Assembly (NCBI GenBank): GCA_028583405.1
Contig: CM053261.1
Span: 18,645,825-18,709,824, forward strand
Source of the DNA: Pogonophryne albipinna
Taxonomy: Eukaryota; Chordata; Actinopteri; Perciformes; Artedidraconidae
Reading direction: 5' to 3'
DNA length: 64,000 bases
Position numbers and translations under genes: made by a program
The notes under the pieces: model-generated
What the model was told of the DNA's origin: nothing
Databases searched by the model: none
The model's input: the letters and a program-made list of their open reading frames with translations, nothing else
Shown here: in pieces, positions 53,224 through 64,000 of the stretch
Layout of the letters: each line of letters starts with the position of its first letter
How positions within the stretch are numbered: position 1 is the stretch's first letter

Positions 53224-56200
53224 CAGATAGGCCTCCTGTCTCCCGCATTTACAGCGCAGCATTGCTCTTTCAGGCAAATGTTTGAATCTTATCAACCTGA
53301 CGGTTTTACAACTCACACATAGTTATATCCATTTCATAGCATGTTTACATTTTTACTGATGTGGAAACAAAGTTCTTTTCGGGATTTGATGCAGATTAAG
53401 TATGAGCATTTTTTATCATAGAAAATGTTCCTTCTCCCTAAGAAATCTATTGATCTCACTGTTTCAACCTTGGATCTTACATCTGTCTCTCCTTTTCTAC
53501 ATATTCTTCTTCTCTTTGTTGTCCCTCTCTAACTCAGCCTGCAGCTAAAACTTGGAGAAAGAGGAACTGGGATCCCTCAGGTCCCTGTCAGCGCCACATC
53601 ACAGAGACTTTGCTGTGACACCCCTCCATATTACAACCGATCACCCTGTCAGTCACAAGGTTACGTACAAATGCACTGTACTGTATGTATTGTGGATGAG
53701 CGGGACATTAAAAAACAAAACACCACTGGCGTTTAACATTTAACAGACAAAGACAGAGACAGACAAAGGCAAACACACATACATTAACTGAAGAAACGTG
53801 CATCCGTCTGCAAACAGGGAAGACTCTGTAGTGTATAGCGGCTGTCACAACTACTGTCACGGTCAGCTGCCATTTCCTGCTGTGCTCTGTTTTCACTACC
53901 CCATCTACAACAGTCAATATTTACAGCCCTCCAGAGGAGATGCTCCCCGCCGCCAAAACCAACCATTTTACAGCACCTGCTGGCTGGATAATTAGACACA
54001 TTTGTCTTTCATTTAGCAAAGCTTGAAGTGTGGGAAAGGAATCAAAGGCAAGCAAGCAGCATCCTTCTTTTCTGTTTTACTCAGTGTCCTTGTCAAAAAG
54101 ACTACAACTGTTTTGTTCTCTTTTATTTTCTTTATATCTTAGGATCTGTTGGTCTGTTGTTTTCCTGTTTCAATGCCACAACTAGGCAGGTTCGTTCATT
54201 CTTTGCGTTCTGGCAAATGGACAGCACGGTGTGAAAGTTCTTTAGCAGCCTACTTTCAAGTCAAGGATATCATATTCCAGCACTTCTGTGTCTAAATTAA
54301 CAAAACTTTTCACCAATGTTATGACTATGACACATTGGAAAGGGTGTAGATGTTGCCTGTGATGATTAACATTTGATAGGATGTTTATATTTCATTGAAG
54401 GTTTTCTTTTGGCCAATGAATTTCCCAACTAGCTGACAAAGGCAAGGCGAACATGGCAGCATACAAAGGTCTATTTACTCAAAATAGCATTGGCAATGAT
54501 TTCATAAGCCCAATATTCCACTTTATTTTTAACTCCATTTTGGTCTTCACCAATTTCTGAGAAAAAAATATTACCTTAGCTGATAAAGGCTTTACTTCTT
54601 TACCACTTTGTTGTTTACTTAGTTTGCTGTTTGCCGCTGAGCAGGTACAGAGCTTATGGCCAATATTTGTGAAAAATCAAATGGTGAGCCGAGGGAGGCA
54701 AAAAAATGTTTTATAATTCTCTGTTAGTTTGTCACTAGTGCTGTCCCATCATATCAAAGACTCTGTCATATGTCATTTGAGTCATTACTGATATGAAAGT
54801 ATTGATTACTGTGGCATGAATTTATTGTAACGGACACAAATCAATCTAAAAATAAATACATTAGCGTGGATCATCCATTTATAGCATTCAGCAAACAATT
54901 GTAATGGAATGATGTCTGTTCTGATCTGACTTCTAAAGATGTTACTGTTTATTGTGTAAATTGAATTGAAATGTGCTTTAAATTGACATTATTGCTGATT
55001 TCACATTGATTCAACACATTTGCAACCTACTGTATCGTGTGTAGAACAAACAGTTTGCAGTCTTTTTAGCGCAAGTGTTCTGCTTGAGTGAGCATTTGTG
55101 TTGTTGTGGTTGTTGTTGTTGAACCCTTCAGATCATTCTTTTTCTCATCTCTTGTCATAGTGTCTAAACTCTGATTATCTGCTGTAGATGCCGCTCTCAG
55201 ATTTCAGCCTCTGTGGCTCTTGTACCACTTCACACTACGTGAACTAGATGAAATCAGACATGTTTGAAAACATCTTGTCAGCCTGCAGAGCCAGCCTGTC
55301 CACACCGCTGGATAATCTCACCAGGTTCCTGGGATGGTCAAGTCAGGTGTGGAATTACTGTTAAAATCATCTGCTGTGACCTTGGCTCTGAGCACAAATG
55401 GGGTTCGGTTGTGTAATAAACATGCGCAGATTGCGTGGGCTGCAGTCTCTTTCTCTATTGTTTCCATCTCTTTTCTCTCTCACATTGCCTAACACTATGA
55501 TAAAGTCCAAATGTTTGCACTTCTATAGTTCAAATCCAGATTTTTCTCTCTGAATTCATCTTAAGGGTAAGGCAGATATCTGAATTTCAATGAAAATCCT
55601 CATTATTCACGTTCAATAAGTCCTTAACAAAGCAATTAGCAGTACACACAGGCGACTTAATTGCTGCGAGCCATTAAAGCTGTGAAATGACATGTTGAGA
55701 TAGTGTTGGGCAGTGGGATCAAACTGGGAACAAATGTAATCGCTCGTTATTGAGGAAATTATCTGCAGTGTCTCGGGGGTTATCAATCAATAAAGATATG
55801 CAGGTGAGGAAGAATCACATTTAATATCGACTTCGGAAAACAAAGTACCTTTTTGCTCTTTAATATCCCTTAATTCTCCTCCTAATATATATATTTTTAA
55901 TTCTAATTGCGTGCTGGTTGCTGGAATGTGCAGAAAGTTCACAGCGTGAGATGGGTGCTTGCAAAGGAATGTGAACTTAATGAAAACACAAATCTCACAC
56001 ACTCCCACGGCTTTAAAACCGCACTGATGGGAGTGATATGAATGTGGTTGTTGCTAGTAAAAGGAAAATAAGAAGAAGACAAGTGTGCTCGTAAAATGGA
56101 CAGCCAATAAAGACTGATGCCTGCATGTTGTAAAGATTTCCCATTGCTTTCATATGGAGAACTTTTTCTCTTAAATGAACGGAGTACTTCTCATTACCCT

Positions 56201-57883
56201 CATACAGTATTGGGTATATCGAGTAGAAAACAAACTGTGAAATACACTCACACGAGGGAAGGAAGGTGGATCAACACGCTACCAAGCCAAATGACTGTAG
56301 CTCCACAAAATCTGTTTAAGATACAGTCTGTGCAGCTACAATAAACCGACAGCATCCCATACTCCGATCTCTGCTGCTAGTCGATATCACAGGCAGCCCC
56401 AGAAAAATGTATTAAAGTGGAGGAAGAGCTGATTTTTTTTGTTACTCCACTCTGGGAAAAAGTGAGAGAGGAAGCTGCTGAAAGAAATTGGCACTCTCAC
56501 AAACCTGGATAGATTCTGCACAGTTAATTAAGATAAAACGATTCAATTCTGGGGAGATCGAGGCAGCGATTCAGTGTGCGCGTCACGTGGAGGCCATTCT
56601 GATTAGCAGCCAGCCAGCGCGTTCCTCGACATTTTGATGCGAGACAATCTTTTGCATTTTCAATTACACACTCCAACAGCCCTCTAACTACCAAAACCAG
56701 ACTCATTTGCATGATTGAAATATAATTATGGTGTGGCGAGAAAAACGCACTTCTGTTTGGGTTCCTGTTACAATCAATTGCACCCACCCTCCCTCCTGTT
56801 TTCTTGCTGAAATCAATCTCCGGTGACGGGTCCATAAGCAAATGCAACTGGAGAAAAGTTTGACACGGAAAATAATGGAGCTTTGCAGAATGATTATGAA
56901 TTAGGTTGAGTGTTCTCACTTACCGAACTTATCGACTCCTCTACAGGGGACTCCCTGCATTTCCCATTATTGCCTTCAACTTCAACACATCAATTAATTA
57001 AATTACAATTAGAGCCGATAACTTGTCTAACACAAGCCATCAGTTTCTTGAAAAGTTTTAGTAAAGTTGTAACTTCTGTGCAGTTAACTCCAGCAACTCC
57101 TCAAAATCAAAGTGGAGAAGGGCAAATATATTCAAAGAAATACATTTGTGGAATTCAGAGCACCTTTTTTACTGGATATTTATAGTGGGACTCCATCAAC
57201 TTGGGCCCTTGAGTCATCTGTGCCTCTGTGGACAAACACAATGCATACACGACAGCTACTTTAAAAAAAAATGGGTTTATTTGTGTGTACGAGGAAGACA
57301 GAAGAGGGAAAAGTAAGAAAAGAGAACATTTTGACATAACTATTCTGCATGCCCCTCTCGTCTCCTTCGATGCTTAGTCAGGAGATGTATAAATAGCAGC
57401 AATAGATGTAGACCAGATGGCTGTTATGACACTGTTATATGTTCTCACGGGTCACTGAGCCACCCCTGGGCATTAGTCTGTTGTCTGGTAGCAGCATGCC
57501 GGTCATTTCCCTGCAACACACACTCTTGTTAAGGTGAAGTTTTCTCACCTGAGAAATAATACCACAGATGGTATTAACGCATCCTCTCAGCCATTAGCAG
57601 CTGGACCCCCACGTCCACCATCAGTCAGGAGGGGGATGCTCCATGTTGTGTTTGAGTGTGTGTTTTTTGTTGTCTTGCACATAGGTTAGGATGTTAATGT
57701 TATACTCAATGAGCTATTTGCTCATTTACTCCCCAGCTGGTGTCAGCAGTGACCCGTCATCAACTGAAGAGCGGAGAGCCCAATTTGCTCGAAACATATG
57801 AGTATTTAGATGAAGTGAAATATTAGGCTTGGCTATGTCCTCCCGCACACTCTGGAGTGAGGTTTGAGAGCAGAATCAATAAC

Positions 57884-57901
57884 GGGGGGGGGGGGGGGGG
57901 G
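57884..57901 (+). repeat. Poly-G tract, 18 G
   Basis: Uninterrupted G-run in otherwise unique sequence. Its length is prone to sequencing and replication error. Confidence 0.9.
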
Positions 57902-58124
57902 AAAGGCATTGTGGATGGTTTGAACATCATTTTTTCAAGGTGCATCGTGGATTGACATGTTTCTGTTAGCACAGCCTTGTTTGCTGCTGTTTGTGTTTAC
58001 CTGGCAAGCCAAAAACAAGTATAATCTGGCTATTCAACAAAGTTTTTGACCATGCATCAACAGTATGTAACACATGCTAACTCTCAGAAAAACATCTCCT
58101 TACTGTTGTCCAATGGGATGAAAG

Positions 58125-58144
58125 ATATATATATATATATATAT
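58125..58144 (+). repeat. (AT)10 microsatellite
   Basis: A short pure AT array after GATGAAAGAT. Confidence 0.85.
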
Positions 58145-58787
58145 GTAACAAGCTATAACTCTCCTTTAACAGTCCATAACCCCTGACAATGTTACACTGG
58201 ATCACTAGAGAAGTATATGCAAACAAAGCACTTTTGGCTGTTTAAAGTGTGAAGTTCTTACTACAAAAATACATGATGCTTAACCAATGACCCAAATAAA
58301 AAGACAAAAGTATCCAATTATATGCATGATCTGCCTATCAAAATGAGCCAAGACTTCTATACCCTCCACCCTAAAGTTGGCCTATCATGACTAAAGTAAA
58401 CCGCTTGAAGCTCATTTCCTATCATGTACTGGACAGGAACCAATTACTTTTCAAATACTATATATCTACTTCAGCAGTCGAGGTTATTGTCGTTGTAATG
58501 TGCTGACTCGTAGTTTGATTCTGTTGCCACCTGTGCAAACTCAACAAAGCGGCGAGAAGTGCTCTAACAAGAGGTGGTGAACAATCTAATCATTAACACA
58601 AGAACATCCTCCATATAGTGGATGCCCTCTGGCGATCCACACTGACCTGACTCAGCAGCAGCGCACTGTGATGCCCCATCACTCTAAAGTCAGCTAGCCC
58701 ACTGCAACAGCCACAACTCCATTTTACCCAGAGATACAGGCAGTTAATTTCTTGAAATAATGATGTAATGAAGTAATTTGTTCTTAA

Positions 58788-59281
58788 AGGTTCCCTATTA
58801 TACTCTTTTTCACTAATATACTATAGGTCTCAGATATATACAAAACATGTCTCTGAAGTGTTTGGCTCAAAATACCTAACAGATCATGCATTGTAGCATC
58901 CCATAATCCCCTCTGTTTCAAAAGTGCTGATTCTCTGTCTGTTACTTTAGATGAAAATAAGGAGCCCCTCCCCACGCCCCTCTGAGAGATATTTGGTTAA
59001 AAATAACACAATGGTGCTCTAGGAGGAGATTCAGGTGATAAGGTGGGGGGGGGTTACCTTGGTTGGTGATTGGCTAATGGTTACGCAAGCCAACAAATCA
59101 TCATGACATCATAAAGTGCCTAAAATCTGATCAGCTCATTTTCAGACAGGTCTTTATATAAATGGATCAGGACAAAAAGAGAGCGAATCTTTTTTCCTGT
59201 TTATTTCAGAATCTCTTTACACAGAGCACATGTTTATGTATAAAAGACATGAAAAAGTGGATTTTGCATAATAGGTGACCT
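58788..59281. mobile_element. TTAA-flanked non-autonomous element, family 1, copy C
   Basis: The left end AGGTTCCCTATTATAC and the reverse-complemented right end AGGTCACCTATTATGC are flanked by TTAA (58784-58787 and 59282-59285). The interior is collinear with copy A (for example AACAGATCATGCATT and TTATGTATAAAAGACAT), but the GC-rich core is largely missing. This is the shortest of the three copies. Confidence 0.88.
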
Positions 59282-60099
59282 TTAAGATGATGAATACATG
59301 TCTCTTTGTATTGTAGACTTCCCATATGTAGCAGATATCTTCTTTGTTTTTAAGCTCTTGATGATATGGCCATGAAGACAGAGAGGATGCAACTGTTCTG
59401 GCCAGATTTCGAATCAAGAATATATACGTCTTTACTTTTACTTTGGCCAGCATCCTAACCTTTGTCTTAGGAGTTCACAAACGTTTTTTTTCATGCCAAA
59501 GACATCCAAAGTGCCTCCAAGGGAGAAACAGATATCTACTGTTGAAAACAAAGTGTGATCTGTTTGGCAGTGGCATTACATAATGGTAATATAGCTTCAT
59601 TTCCTATCATTACTGTTAAAAAGATTCAATTGTTTACTCTCCAAAAGTATATATTTGTTGTCTTATATGCAGTCCTTAAGTAGGATTTTTTTAATACACC
59701 ATTTCATAATTAATTTTCTGTTTCTGCAAGGAGATCTTGAACGAACATTTCAGCAGCGGAAACAACAACTTTTCCATACAACCTGTGCGACATGAAATGG
59801 AAGGTAGAGAGCCTTTGTGTGTGTGTGTTTGTGCGTGTTTGTGTGTCTGTGGTGTTTTTGTGCATATCCTCGGTAGAAGGATGGGAGGGCTAAATAAAGA
59901 CTAGATGCAGAATGTGGACCGGCTCTTCCATTAGTCGAAGTGACACAGCCTAGGCCATGTCACATACATTATAAACAGAGCAGCTGTGTGACTGATCCTG
60001 TATCCGAGAAGCACCATCACAGAGTATACCTGTGGACAGTGTTATTACTTTGTGCAGGCACTGAGAGTCCACACTACACCAGGAGACCACAAAAAACAT

Positions 60100-60370
60100 G
60101 ACTTCTTACGGCCCGTCCACACGGCGGCGTGCGTTGAAGCTTCAACGCTTCTGCCCATTCACTTTTAATGGGGTGACGTCACGCTTTGCCGAACTGCATT
60201 GTGGTTCCGTCGCTTCGCTTTGCTCGCGTTGCTCGGAAGCGTCAGCCAATCAAATCATATGCCAGTACAAGCTCTAGCCAATCAAACCGCATGCTTGTGT
60301 GTCCGGGGCGGGAGATTCATGTGATTTGTCTGACGCTGTACATAATTGATTTGGATATACGCATTTAGAA
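60100..60370. mobile_element. Fragment of a GC-rich TIR element
   Basis: It opens with ACGGCCCGTCCACACGGCGG, a terminus often seen in fish non-autonomous elements, then an 18-bp perfect palindrome GCGTTGAAGCTTCAACGC (60131-60148), and two CCAATCA boxes near 60246 and 60279. The matching right end was not found, so it may be truncated. Confidence 0.45.
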
Positions 60371-63099
60371 TACAGTAAGTTACCTGAGTCAAAAGTTATT
60401 ATTGTGAAGACATCCTTTCATTTGATACCGTAAATCTTGTTTCTTGAAGCTACATTGTCTTATTTGTCAAATTTAGCAACAGTAAACTAAGTTAAGCAGG
60501 ACTTTTGATTGGTCAATTATGACCGGCTGAAAGATGTGGTTCAGGGATAATGACTCTAACAACACTGATGATTGTTTGATGAGATGTAAGCAAGTTTAAT
60601 TTGTTCTGCAATCTGCTACACTGAAGTGAACCGGCCTCTTCAGTGTATTGCAATCACATCTTTGAAATGCAAAACAGAAGCCAATTGCTGCTGAGATCTA
60701 ATGGTCTCATTTGTTTGCATTAATTACACTAATGTCTCAAAATGAATGCGCCAATGTGTTAGTGCTGTGAAATTGCTAAATGCTGCAGCTTTTTTAAAGT
60801 TTTCTGTTCTATTTAAATGTTCAATGAAATGCTCACTGACATCGATAGACACCCATGAGCGGTTTCTCAATCTATCGGGCCATAACCTTAGCTTGTGATT
60901 GGAAGAAGAACACTAGGAAAAGTATTTAAATTACAAATTAAAGACATCAAAGCAGTTTGTGCACATACCTAGTTTCCATGCAAAGTAAGTCCTCTTGGCA
61001 CCTATTATTGTGGCTGGCCTTTGTGTGTTTGCATTAATGTGGGAGCGAATGCCTGATTGTTTGAATAACTATGCAAGACTGAAGACATCTGTGCATATGA
61101 GTGTATTTTGTATGCATGTTTCCTGATGTTTGTTTGTTTGTATTCACATGTTGCACATACTCAATCATGTGTGCAAACGCATCCAAACTCACATTAATCA
61201 TAACTTGTTTTGAGCGAGCTGTTCCCATGATGGACTTATTTCCCTTTCTATTGCGAGGAGAACATGCCGGGGGCATTTTAATGTTCCACCTCCTCAACAT
61301 TCCTCAACATTCTTCTTCATTACAATGCCGCAATACCGCAAACATGACCTGCACCAATAAAAAGTTCCATTAATTTCATCACGGCCCAGAATAGATTTCC
61401 TGCGATCCTTGTGCTGAGGCGGCTTTCGGCACAATGCGACGCACTGAAGCTGCCCTAAATTATCATACAAAAGAAATAAAGAAAGGAAAGAGTAAGATTT
61501 ATTTTTAACCCGGCCCCTCATCAGACGCTCGTGCACACAACGCAGCTGCATCAAAGCAAGAAATGCATTTATTTGCTGTTCTGCCTTATTCAGTCACCGC
61601 ATGCAGTCCCCAAGTTTATGAAAACACACATTCTAATTAGTCTACAAAGACTCACTGAATATTCAGTGGTCCACATCCACTGTCTCTTTCTACCACAGTG
61701 TGGAATGAAAATAGATGAGTACATAGCCCAACTTTGGGACTGATTTTTGATTAGCTGAGCCGAACAATGTGCGGCACAAAAATAGATTAGTATACATAAT
61801 AGAAATAGATTCTTCTTTCCTGCCCTGCTTTGAAGGATGATCTATCCAAATGTATTACTTCACTAATAATATATAATGAGCTTGTTTGAAGAAAATGCTA
61901 TCTTTACTGGGATAATAGATTCGGCCACATTAAATCAATTTCTCAGTACAGTTAAATGAGTCTTCTTTCCTCATCCCATCATGATGCTTTTATGTGCGTT
62001 ATTTAAAAACTGAAAGAAAGAAAGAGGCGTTTTATTGGATTGGAGAAGATTTCGCCCCGGCAACCGCAGCATCGGAACAACACAAAGCACGACAAGCACT
62101 CGCTCAGCGGCCACTTGTCAGTGTCACACCGCCCACAGACTGTGTGCCCTTCACTTTGTCCCAGCTCCCAGTTTGGGAAGGTGTGCTGGGATTATGTACA
62201 GAATGCTATGCTCGCTGCAGGGGCTTATACTTCACAACACAAGTCTGATTCCCATTGAAGAGCCTGTAATACCACACCTGCAGAGCCAGATAAGCTCTCA
62301 ATCCTTCCCTTTATTCTAGAGCTATTATTCTCCTGTGTAATATTACATCAGCAAAAAAAAAGAAAAAAATCATTATGAAAGAAAAGGTGCGAGCAAATGG
62401 AAATCAGGCAACAATTTACGATGTTAATATTCATACACATACCCTGTTTTGTATGGTGTATAGTGCAGGGTGTGCTTATTCATCCCCAAATTTTGAACAG
62501 TGAAACTTAATCGGCATGCCGCAACGCAAACGTTATAACCAAGAGGCCGATCATTCCTCTGACAGGCGGAAAAAGATAGTGTTCTTTTTCTATAATTGTG
62601 CAGACGGGGGTGGTGTGATGGTGCAGAGGTAATTTGACAGCAGGGATAACGGGTGTTCATGATTGATGGCTACTTCTCTTAGTTTTTTTTTCTCATGATT
62701 ATATCCACTGCTTCTCTTTGAACAAGCTAACCTCAAACAGTCAGTCAGCCTTAAGACTCATCCACTGACGGCCAAGCTCAAAACTCTTGGGCAATACAAC
62801 CTAAACAATATCAATGATGGTGCAATCAGTAGTTGTCTTTGGACAAGTCAAGTTTTTTTTTATCTTTAAAAAGGACTTTATTTTTCTCATACTGCAGCAC
62901 CTCTTTTCACCCTCTGTCTGAAACCAGAGCCCAATCTGCTCTGATTGGTTAGCTGGCCAGCTCTGTTGTGATTGGTCAACCAAATGGAGATTTCCAGCCA
63001 CTTAGCCCATCATAGTGATGTCACTTAATTGTTAAAGTAAGTAAAGTAGTCCAATACTCAATATCTGTTTCCTTTTTTTTGGTATATACTGCCAAAATG

Positions 63100-63282
63100 T
63101 TTTCCATATTTTATTCCTTTTTATTCTATTCTATTTCTATGTAAATACTGCTATATTTTATATATTTGTTATTATTTCTAATTTGTTTTAATGTTATTTT
63201 TATGTGTGACATCAATTCAAATTCCTCGTACGTGTAAACCTACCTGGTAATAAACCTGTTTCTGATTCTGATTCTGATCAAG
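63100..63282 (+). mobile_element. 3' end of a LINE with TGATTC tail repeats
   Basis: The motif AATTCCTCGTACGTGTAAAC followed by CCTGGTAATAAACCTG and three copies of TGATTC matches a 3' end common among fish non-LTR retrotransposons. Only the untranslated end is present, preceded by an AT-rich stretch. Confidence 0.55.
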
Positions 63283-64000
63283 GAGTTCCGGGCAGGAGAG
63301 AAATTCCCTCTGGAAACATGGGGATTTTAGCCTTTGTAGACTATTTACATGCACCAAAACATACTGCATATAACAAATTAAAGGAAAGGGAAACCCCAAA
63401 AAGCATACATTGGGACCGATTCATTTACAATAAAAAAGTAGACAGAAAAAAGTGAAAAGTGATCCCTCCCTGGCTGACACACATCTGGTGTCCTGACAGG
63501 TGATAGGATCCAAAATACTAACTGTATCTAACAGAGGCCGGCCTTTGATCTTCCTCCTGACCCACTCAATTATCCATCCCACCCATTACTAAACCAGAAG
63601 AGTCTTTAATATAGCAAAGTGAAGCATGAATTTAAAAGCAGCATGATTCCATTTCCTAGCTTTGATGAGCAGACAGTGCTGTGGCGGTGGAAGAGCTGGC
63701 CAGGAAATGTCAGGTCATCAGAATCCTGTGATTGCAGTGCTCCCGTGGAGAGGGGTTCAGGGGGTACCGAGCACAAAAACATCTCTAAATGTAAATCCAA
63801 TCTAATGAGCTCACCAAGGCATAATTTAATCAAATCTACATATGAAAGAACCTCTGCCCCGTACGACATCAGGATGGAAGTGGAAGTAATTAGCTTTACA
63901 GATTGGAGGTATACCCCGTTGCCAGGAAATCCAACCTATGAATTGCAGGATAAATATTTACTGTGCAAACTCAGATTCATTTTGGACAACAGAGCAATCA

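Larger units (their letters stand above)
53224..58783. other. Non-coding, unique-looking
   Basis: It contains the 18-G run and the AT array near 57.9-58.1 kb. A 131-codon minus-strand frame (56524-56919) has no domain. Confidence 0.5.
59286..64000. other. Non-coding, apart from two repeat fragments
   Basis: Besides the fragments at 60100 and 63100 and a TG-rich patch near 59815-59870, no element is recognised. A weak exon-like segment at 59731-59803 is discussed under findings. Confidence 0.5.

Overview
The window looks like teleost fish genomic DNA. The evidence is one vertebrate exon with canonical splice sites inside very long non-coding stretches, an AT-rich background, long uninterrupted CA/TG microsatellites, and many repeats typical of ray-finned fish: a Tc1-like transposon, L2-clade LINEs, tRNA-derived SINEs, TTAA-target elements and hAT-type non-autonomous elements. 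I see no bacterial operons, CRISPR arrays, rRNA genes or true tRNA genes.

The only confident host coding sequence is one internal exon of about 922 nt on the minus strand (29339-30260). It encodes the extracellular N-terminal part of a TMEM132-family membrane protein. I recognised no other exon of this gene, so the window probably lies inside its two long flanking introns (at least about 29 kb to the left and 34 kb to the right, unless short exons were missed).

Layout: 1-7.4 kb has a TG microsatellite and a TTAA-flanked element. 7.4-12.3 kb has two divergent unclassified repeats, and 12.3-12.5 kb a (CA)107 array. 13.4-15.2 kb is a TTAA element carrying a GC-rich nested element. 17.3-18.5 kb is a hAT element with an intact 8-bp duplication. 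18.9-20.7 kb is a second TTAA family with a nested foldback element, then LINE and SINE fragments. 24.6-25.6 kb is a three-layer nest (old repeat, solo LTR, small TIR element) whose empty site survives at 7.57 kb. 28.7-32.5 kb holds the TMEM132 exon, two hAT elements with perfect duplications and a short TTAA element. 33.35-34.54 kb is a 5'-truncated Tc1 copy. 42.0-46.1 kb holds LINE fragments, a palindromic MITE, and an L2-type LINE interrupted by a 1192-bp element that left no detectable target duplication. 47.2-47.9 kb is a foldback plus an ~80-bp minisatellite. 51.5-52.2 kb is a TG/TG/CA cluster, 53.1 kb an inverted LINE tail, 58.8-59.3 kb a third TTAA element, and 60.1 and 63.2 kb further repeat fragments.

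The mobile elements work independently of the host gene. One hAT copy sits only 44 bp beyond the splice donor of the TMEM132 exon. Family assignments come from pattern recognition without database searches, and TE superfamily names rest on terminal sequence and duplication length.
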